Positions 38,733-43,591 of a DNA stretch of 43,591 nucleotides are shown here, one piece after another. Both the position numbers and the translations under genes were made by a program. Positions within the stretch are counted from its first letter, which is position 1; each line of letters starts with the position of its first letter. The notes beneath the pieces were generated by a model. It ran no database searches, was not told the origin of the DNA, and saw nothing but the letters and a program-made list of their open reading frames with translations. Where the stretch lies: NCBI GenBank assembly GCA_021734475.1, contig JAIPIU010000002.1:1-43591 (forward strand), read 5' to 3'. This stretch comes from Candidatus Altimarinota bacterium. GTDB taxonomy: Bacteria; Patescibacteriota; Gracilibacteria; Absconditabacterales; Absconditicoccaceae.

Positions 38733-40173
38733 ATTTCTTTATTTTACCATGAGGAGTACCCTCAACAAATCCAGCGCTAGTTTGTACTCATACAATTGCC
38801 TTTTCAGAAAATTCCGCTAAATTTTTTGCTCATAAATATGTCATAGAACTACGTAAGCCCGTCATACATTCATCTACTATATCTCATACAGATTCCATTC
38901 AAGACTTAATATATATTCTAGAAGTCGATATTCCTTCACGAAACATCTGTTTTTGTGCTTGTTGAAATTTATTTAAATTCTGACTTCTATTACCCACAGC
39001 TTTTTTGGATGCCATACCATAATTTTCTTTATACATTTTTCATTCTTCATCATATTTCACATCTCATACAGACTCAAAAGTTCATGCCCATCGAGTACCT
39101 CGCATTACATGACTAGCTCATGCAGCCAAAGCTAATATAAAATCTCTAGGCGTTTTGATTCACCCATCAGCCCAGACAAATCATCAATGTTTTTTAGCTT
39201 CTTGTACACATTTATAAACAGCCGTAAATTGTGGTCTACCTACTCATGTTTTCATTCTTGTAGTACACATCGCTCATGGTCCTATTCATACTTTCACTCC
39301 ATCAGCTCATGCCAAAATCAATTCACGAGTAGCATCTTCTGTTATTACATTTCAAGCTATCACTTTTATTTTATCGCCATACATCGATCTGATTTTTTTA
39401 ATATTTTCTATCATAGATTTTTGATATCCATGAGCAGTATCCAATACAAAAATCCTTATTCCTAAATCAAATAAAATCTGAACTTTTTCATCGAAATTAT
39501 TTATTCCAACAGCCACTGCTACATCCAAATTTCCATTTTCATCTAGAGTTGGCTTATAGAGATTATTTCTAAGTGTATTCTTTTTTGTTAATATTCATCT
39601 AAGTTTTCATTGATCATCAACAACAGGCAAAGAAGAAATTCATTTTTCGTCCATTAGAATAAAAGCATCTTCATCAGAAATTCAGATTTTTCATGTAATC
39701 AATTTGGGTCTATTAATATTTCACAGCAATGTAAATTGATCTAGATTTTCAAGGTCCTGAGGCTTAAAAATAGATATAGCTTTATTTTCATCATCTATCA
39801 ATATCACACAATTATGAGCTCTTTTGTGAATAATTCATAGAGCATCTCTGATAGTATTTTGGGCTTTTACAGTAATAGGAGTATCATATTGAGTATCCGC
39901 ATTCTTGATATGTTTGATAATTCTAGTCAAAGTTTCTATATCCATGTCCTGAGGAAGTACAGATAATCATCCATAACGTGCTATAGTTTCTGCCATTCTT
40001 TTTCAACTCACAGCATTCATATTTGCAGTTATGATAGGTATATTGGTTCATAGATTTACAACTGGTTTTACATCAGCATCCAATCTAGATTTTCCATCAA
40101 AATAATTTTGAAACAAAAACACATCTTCATACACCAATTCTTCATTTTCGTAGATAGGGTTATTAAATTTCAT
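38731..40173 (-). CDS. IMP dehydrogenase / GMP reductase family protein with CBS pair
   Basis: A 480-residue TIM-barrel enzyme. IITANMNAVSGKRMAE opens the barrel. Two CBS domains are inserted at about 95-205 (TPITVKAQNTIRDALG, ISSLPVVDDQGKLRGILT). GVKVGIGPGAMCTTRMKTGVG holds the catalytic Cys, and FVWADGGIKTPRDF and LRSSMTYLGAKN follow. IMPDH makes XMP from IMP; GuaB1-type enzymes with CBS domains act as GMP reductase, and the two cannot be told apart here. Together with PurB and the APRT fusion it supports purine salvage. Confidence 0.88.
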
Positions 40174-40328
40174 ATTTAGAAGACAAAAAATAAAACACTG
40201 TGTTTACAGCGTTTACTATATTTACTTTATTTAGGTTAATTTACAAGCATTTCTAAAAAAATATTTAAGCTTGACATTTTACATCATAAAAATATTTTAA
40301 ACGAAACACAATCCGTAATCCACACTTT

Positions 40329-40360
40329 GTCATTGCGAGGAGTAAAACGACGTGGCAATC
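40329..40360 (+). repeat. GTCATTGCGAGG repeat
   Basis: GTCATTGCGAGG...CGTGGCAATC, a widespread bacterial intergenic palindrome type. A second copy in reverse orientation is at 41115..41138. Confidence 0.6.
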
Positions 40361-40398
40361 TTAAATAATTCAACATTTAATATTTCATATTAAAAATT

Positions 40399-40971
40399 AT
40401 GACACTTCCAGAAATCAAAGATTTTATGCCAAAAGACATAGCAAAAGATATCATCAAAGAAAAACAGATCCGTCCAGATCGAGATCAGTATTTTATGTTA
40501 TCAGCTGTTATTGCTGCTACACGTGCAAGCTGTATCAAATTCAATTCTGGAGCTGTTATAGCAAAAAACAAAAGAATCATAGCTTCATGATATAATGGCA
40601 ATCCTCCTTGAGTACCAAGCTGTCATGAACAGTGATTTTGCAACAAAGACGCAGCATGAGTAGATCGATCATCCAAATGATCAGGACACTGCCTAGCCAC
40701 TCACGCTGAAGCAAATGCAATAGTACAAAATCACGAACAAAATTTACAATGAGCAACTATGTATTGCCTACATTTCCCATGTAACGAATGTGCAAAACTT
40801 ATTGCATCATCATGAATCAAAGAAGTGGTTTATCTCAAAATGTATCGCGAACAAGTACCCAAAGCTGAACTAATTTTCAATCACGCTAAAATAAAATTTA
40901 GACAAATGGAAATGCATTATGATCAAATGTTAAAAAAAATAGAACAAGTCATGAAATCAACGAAAGAATAG
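40399..40971 (+). CDS. Deoxycytidylate deaminase-like protein
   Basis: The 190-residue product has the zinc-dependent deaminase motifs HAEANAI (His ligand, catalytic Glu) near residue 102 and PCNECAK (two Cys ligands) near residue 125, with an inserted Cys/His-rich loop (SCHEQGFCNKDAAG) typical of dCMP deaminase. dCMP deaminase makes dUMP for thymidylate synthesis. The N-terminal 40 residues precede the domain start FMLSAVIAATRASC. TGA codons supply several glycines, including a conserved one in the ASGYNGNPPG segment. Confidence 0.9.
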
Positions 40972-40975
40972 ACTA

Positions 40976-41007
40976 GTCATTCCGGCGTTATTTTTGCAGC
41001 CGAAATC
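40976..41007 (+). repeat. CATTCCGG repeat, single degraded arm
   Basis: GTCATTCCGGCG...GCAGCCGAAATC, a shorter and slightly altered form of the dispersed repeat, placed 5 bases after the dCMP deaminase stop. Confidence 0.65.
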
Positions 41008-41074
41008 TAAAAAAACAATCCCTTCCACCCGAGGTTTAATATACATCGCAAACTAACCCCAGGTGGTACTATAG

Positions 41075-41104
41075 AAAAAAGCCACTCAATTGAGTAGCTT
41101 TTTT
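41075..41104. terminator. Bidirectional terminator
   Basis: AAGC(C)ACTCA pairs with TGAGT(A)GCTT with one mismatch, flanked by As on the left and Ts on the right. It ends the deaminase and metK transcripts. Confidence 0.75.
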
Positions 41105-41114
41105 ATATATTTAA

Positions 41115-41138
41115 GATTGCTTCGTACCTCGCAATGAC
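41115..41138 (-). repeat. GTCATTGCGAGG repeat, reverse copy
   Basis: On the minus strand GTCATTGCGAGGTACGAAGC followed by AATC, the partner of 40329..40360. Confidence 0.55.
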
Positions 41139-41149
41139 TTTTATAATGA

Positions 41150-42274
41150 CTATAATAAATTCTTAAACACTTCTACACTATCTAAACTCTCCCAACTAAA
41201 CTCATCTCTTCCAAAATGCCCATAAGCAGCTGTTGCTTGAAAAATAGGTCTTTTAAGATCCAGTTTCTCTATAATTCATTTTGGACTAAGATCAAAATTC
41301 TTCTTTATTACATCAACTATTCTTTCTATATCTACTTTTTCTGTTCAGAAACAATCAAGATAAATACTCAATGGCTGTACCACTCATATAGCATATCATA
41401 ATTGAATTTCACATCTATCACAAACCTCACTTGCTACTATATTTTTTGCTAAATACCTAGCTATGTAAGCAGCGCTCCTATCTACCTTACTAGGATCTTT
41501 TCCACTAAAAGCTCATCCACCATGCCTTCATATTCATCCATAAGTATCTACAATTATTTTTCTTCATGTGAGTCATGTATCTCCAGCCGGTCATCAAATA
41601 TGAAAATTACCAGTAGGGTTTATAAAATATTTTGTATTTTCATCTACCATACTTCCAACTATTGGATTGATTACAAATTCTTTGATATCTTCTCTAAGTT
41701 TTTCTTGAGTCACTTTATCACTATGCTGACTAGAAACCACTATAGTATCGATTCTCACAAATTTATTCCCATCATATTCGACTGTTACCTGCGTTTTTCC
41801 ATCAGGCCAAATATAATCAAGAGTTCAGTCTTTTCTTACTTTTGCTAATTGTCTAGCTAATTTATGTGCAAGATCTATTGTAATGGGTAAATATGAGTCT
41901 GTTTCATTTGTCGCATATCCATACATAATTCATTGGTCTCCAGCTCATCAGGTATCTACTCACATAGCTATATCAGGAGATTGTTTGTGAAGTAATATTT
42001 GGACATCACATTTTTCCCCGTCAAAAAATTTTTCCTCACTATCATATCATATATGTACAATAGTATCTCTTATAACTTTTTCAAAATCTACATTTGCAGT
42101 AGTTGTAATCTCTCAAGATACAATCGCCTTTCAAGTAGTAAGTAAAGATTCACACGCAACTCTAGAATTAGGATCTTGAGCTAAACATGCATCCAAAACT
42201 GAATCTGAAATCTGATCACACATTTTGTCAGGATGTCCTTCCGTCACAGATTCACTAGTAATAAAATGTTTCAT
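41150..42274 (-). CDS. metK: S-adenosylmethionine synthetase
   Basis: Makes SAM from methionine and ATP. The 374-residue product has the opening [20 protein letters not shown], the hexapeptide GAGDQGIMYGYA, the signature [19 protein letters not shown] and [23 protein letters not shown]. It starts with the ATG at 42274 and stops at TAG. It lies downstream of a SAM-I riboswitch with a terminator, so it is turned off when SAM is plentiful. Confidence 0.97.
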
Positions 42275-42312
42275 AATATTATTATATTAAAAATAAAAAT
42301 AACTACACTATC

Positions 42313-42356
42313 GTCATTCCGGTGTTATTTTCGCCTAAGCGAATGCAACCGGAATC
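42313..42356 (+). repeat. CATTCCGG repeat in the metK leader
   Basis: GTCATTCCGGTG...GCAACCGGAATC, left-arm form with a GCCTAAGCG centre, placed between the riboswitch terminator and the metK start codon, so it is transcribed with metK. Confidence 0.75.
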
Positions 42357-42393
42357 TTAAACGTTTTTACATTGCTACGTTTTTACGTTCTAC

Positions 42394-42420
42394 AAAAAAA
42401 CTTTCCACTAGCAGGGAAAG
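42394..42420 (-). terminator. Riboswitch-controlled terminator of metK
   Basis: On the minus strand CTTTCC pairs with GGAAAG around CTGCTAGT, then seven Ts. The left arm can compete with aptamer-proximal pyrimidine-rich sequence, as in S-box attenuation. Confidence 0.75.
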
Positions 42421-42444
42421 CTCAAACAAAGAAAATTTCTGTTT

Positions 42445-42538
42445 AATATCTTTCCCATAAGGGTAGGAATTAGCACCGTACAAAAGTCGGTTGCTGGAAC
42501 GCATAACGAGCCTATTCTCTATCGTTCCTCTTGATATT
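42445..42538 (-). promoter_or_regulatory. SAM-I (S-box) riboswitch
   Basis: Minus-strand aptamer upstream of metK. It has the S-box consensus ATCAAGAGGAACG at the start, CAGCAACCG in the middle and GGTGCTAATTCC near the 3' side, with P1 formed by AATATC and GATATT. S-box aptamers bind SAM and let the downstream terminator (42394..42420) form. Confidence 0.9.
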
Positions 42539-42548
42539 GTAAATACAC

Positions 42549-42577
42549 TTTATATTCGACAACAATTCAACAGTAAA
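42549..42577 (-). promoter_or_regulatory. Probable metK promoter
   Basis: Minus strand TTTACT (42577-42572), a 17-base spacer and TATAAA (42554-42549), about 11 bases before the riboswitch aptamer. Confidence 0.45.
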
Positions 42578-42681
42578 AAAAATCAAATAATATTCAAGAT
42601 AAAATACACAATAAGTTTTTAATCAAAAAGATGTCAGATAAAAAGCCAGATATAAAACAACCATTTTTATTAAAAATTTAC

Positions 42682-42709
42682 TTGATTTCACTTATGATAT
42701 ATATATAAA
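42682..42709 (+). promoter_or_regulatory. Promoter of the tRNA-Gly(UCA) gene
   Basis: TTGATT, a 16-base spacer and TATAAA (42704-42709), 27 bases before the tRNA. It may drive the whole rightward group. Confidence 0.5.
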
Positions 42710-42736
42710 ACTTAAACAGCTAATTTTTTTGTATAT

Positions 42737-42810
42737 GCGGATATGATGTAATTGGTGTAGCATAGCAGACTTCAGCTCTGTTCGTACGGGTTCGAGTCCC
42801 GTTATCCGCT
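42737..42810 (+). tRNA. tRNA-Gly with anticodon UCA, reads UGA
   Basis: A complete cloverleaf: acceptor GCGGATA/TATCCGC, a short D stem, anticodon stem GCAGA/TCTGT with loop CTTCAGC (anticodon TCA at 42772-42774), and T arm ACGGG/CCCGT. Identity marks for glycyl-tRNA synthetase are present: G1-C72, C2-G71, the middle anticodon base C35 and discriminator U73. This is the tRNA that inserts glycine at UGA. CCA is not encoded. Variable loop of 4 bases. Confidence 0.95.
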
Positions 42811-42830
42811 TATTTGTATTAATTATCAAA

Positions 42831-43076
42831 ATGCTAAAACAAATTATAATATGATTATTACTAGCTTTTTGATGAGCTTGTTTGGTTTACTTTTCAGCTC
42901 AACTAACTGACATAATAGGTAGAATTCCTCGAGCAGAAAAAAATTTATGATGAACCAAAAACGCTTTGATTTTGTTTGGATTTTTTATTATCGTGCTTTG
43001 ATTTCTTATTCTATTTTGAATGGTAGAATTATGATCTCAAACTGATCTTAAATGATTCGAAACACAAGTCCAATAA
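42831..43076 (+). CDS. Small two-helix membrane protein
   Basis: An 81-residue product with two hydrophobic helices (about 3-28 and 44-66) around a short basic loop (RIPRAEKNLGG). It contains eleven TGA glycines, so it cannot be expressed under the standard code. It follows the UGA-decoding tRNA by 20 bases and is probably in the same transcript. No family recognised. Confidence 0.68.
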
Positions 43077-43119
43077 TCCTAAATTTTAAGCTTTAAGCTT
43101 TCAACTTTAGGCTTTAAAT

Positions 43120-43202
43120 GGGGAGATGGCAGAGCGGTCAATTGCATCAGACTGTAAATCTGACGCCTCACGGCTACGTAGGTTCAAATCCTACTCTCCC
43201 CA
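43120..43202 (+). tRNA. tRNA-Tyr (anticodon GTA)
   Basis: Acceptor GGGGAGA/TCTCCCC, anticodon loop CTGTAAA, and a long variable arm, as bacterial tRNA-Tyr (class II) requires. Discriminator A73. Confidence 0.95.
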
Positions 43203-43207
43203 AACTT

Positions 43208-43284
43208 GGGCCCTTAGCTCATTTGGCTAGAGCGCCTGCTTTGCACGCAGGAGGTGATCGGTTCGACTCCGATAGGGTCCACCA
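43208..43284 (+). tRNA. tRNA-Ala (anticodon TGC)
   Basis: Acceptor GGGCCCT/AGGGTCC with the G3-U70 wobble pair that defines tRNA-Ala. Anticodon loop TTTGCAC. CCA is encoded (43282-43284). Confidence 0.95.
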
Positions 43285-43315
43285 TTAGAACTAAAATCAA
43301 AAAACCAAAAACTAA

Positions 43316-43356
43316 ATTTGAATTTTAGGCTTTAGGCTTTAGGCTTTAGGTTTTAG
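43316..43356 (+). repeat. Tandem TTTAGGC heptad array
   Basis: About three exact TTTAGGC units with an altered unit at each edge, between the tRNA-Ala and tRNA-Arg genes. Related TTTAAGC and TTTAGGC words occur at 43084-43118, before tRNA-Tyr. Confidence 0.6.
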
Positions 43357-43361
43357 AATAA

Positions 43362-43433
43362 GCTCCCGTAGTTCAATGGATAGAACAACAGCCTTCTAAG
43401 CTGTGGATCTAAGTTCGATTCTTAGCGGGGGTA
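43362..43433 (+). tRNA. tRNA-Arg (anticodon TCT)
   Basis: Acceptor GCTCCCG with CGGGGGT (two G-U pairs), anticodon stem ACAGC/GCTGT, loop CTTCTAA, discriminator A73. CCA not encoded. Confidence 0.92.
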
Positions 43434-43478
43434 AATTAAATTAAAAAATCATATCCATTGGGTTAATTATAAAAAAGA

Positions 43479-43553
43479 GCTCTCGTAGTCTAGCTGGTCT
43501 AGGACGTCACCCTCTCACGGTGAAGATCGCGGGTTCGAATCCCGCCGGGAGTG
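43479..43553 (+). tRNA. tRNA-Glu (anticodon CTC)
   Basis: Acceptor GCTCTCG with CGGGAGT, anticodon stem TCACC/GGTGA, loop CTCTCAC, discriminator G73. CCA not encoded. Confidence 0.92.
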
Positions 43554-43591
43554 ATTTGAAAAAAAACAATAAAAAGCTGAATCGTAGTATA

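Noticed and set aside
42631-42708. 25-codon plus-strand frame beginning MSDKKPDIK
   Set aside because: It overlaps the tRNA-Gly promoter and has no supporting features.

Overview
The window reads coherently only when TGA is translated as glycine (genetic code 25). Catalytic motifs need it: the beta-subunit P-loop at about 27985-28008 becomes GGAGVGKT, and nearly every well-recognised gene has many in-frame TGA codons at conserved glycines. A tRNA with anticodon UCA and glycine identity features (42737..42810) is present to read them. Together with the AT-rich DNA, tiny intergenic gaps and near absence of Shine-Dalgarno sequences, this points to a CPR/Patescibacteria member of the Absconditabacteria (SR1) or Gracilibacteria (BD1-5). 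I cannot choose between the two. Native genes stop at TAA or TAG.

Layout: 1-4121, cell-surface proteins (one with a cohesin-like fold, one large protein with an SLH-like C-terminus). 4126-5922, purB and a small membrane protein, both free of TGA codons and probably imported. 5921-11744, a leftward group for nucleotide supply and sanitation: class III ribonucleotide reductase NrdD with its glycyl-radical tail as a separate gene, its activase NrdG, two Nudix hydrolases, a uracil-DNA-glycosylase-like protein and an ASCH protein, with NrdR boxes at the nrdD promoter. 12238-15960, a threonine-rich leader peptide and attenuator in front of thrS, then HAD, HIT and SET-domain genes. 16649-19285, pyruvate phosphate dikinase. 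19705-22280, a DUF1015 protein and an AGOG-type DNA glycosylase. 22355-28938, a complete F-type ATP synthase operon with a fused double c subunit and epsilon moved between alpha and gamma. 28935-37385, small membrane and secreted proteins, a pseudouridine synthase, a DEDDh exonuclease, a GIY-YIG protein, tRNA-His, a MazG-phosphoribosyltransferase fusion, a free-standing RNA that resembles 23S rRNA domain II, and a Cas4-like nuclease. 37537-42274, secreted and membrane proteins (two with TGA-type stops), an IMP dehydrogenase family protein, a dCMP-deaminase-like protein and metK under a SAM-I riboswitch. 42682-43553, a tRNA cluster: Gly(UCA), Tyr, Ala, Arg, Glu.

The genes fit a fermentative, host- or community-dependent cell that salvages nucleotides (MazG-APRT, IMPDH family, PurB, dCMP deaminase, anaerobic RNR), handles pyruvate/PEP through PpdK and keeps an ion-coupled ATP synthase whose c subunit carries a Na+-type two-carboxylate motif.

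The strongest leads are the 23S-rRNA-like RNA at 34621..34990, the thrS attenuator at 12301..12420, the fused c subunit, and a set of TGA-free genes (purB; 15972..16487; 38139..38721), three of which still end in TGA and so look like recent arrivals from organisms in which UGA is a stop. Dispersed inverted repeats with a CATTCCGG core occur at six places.
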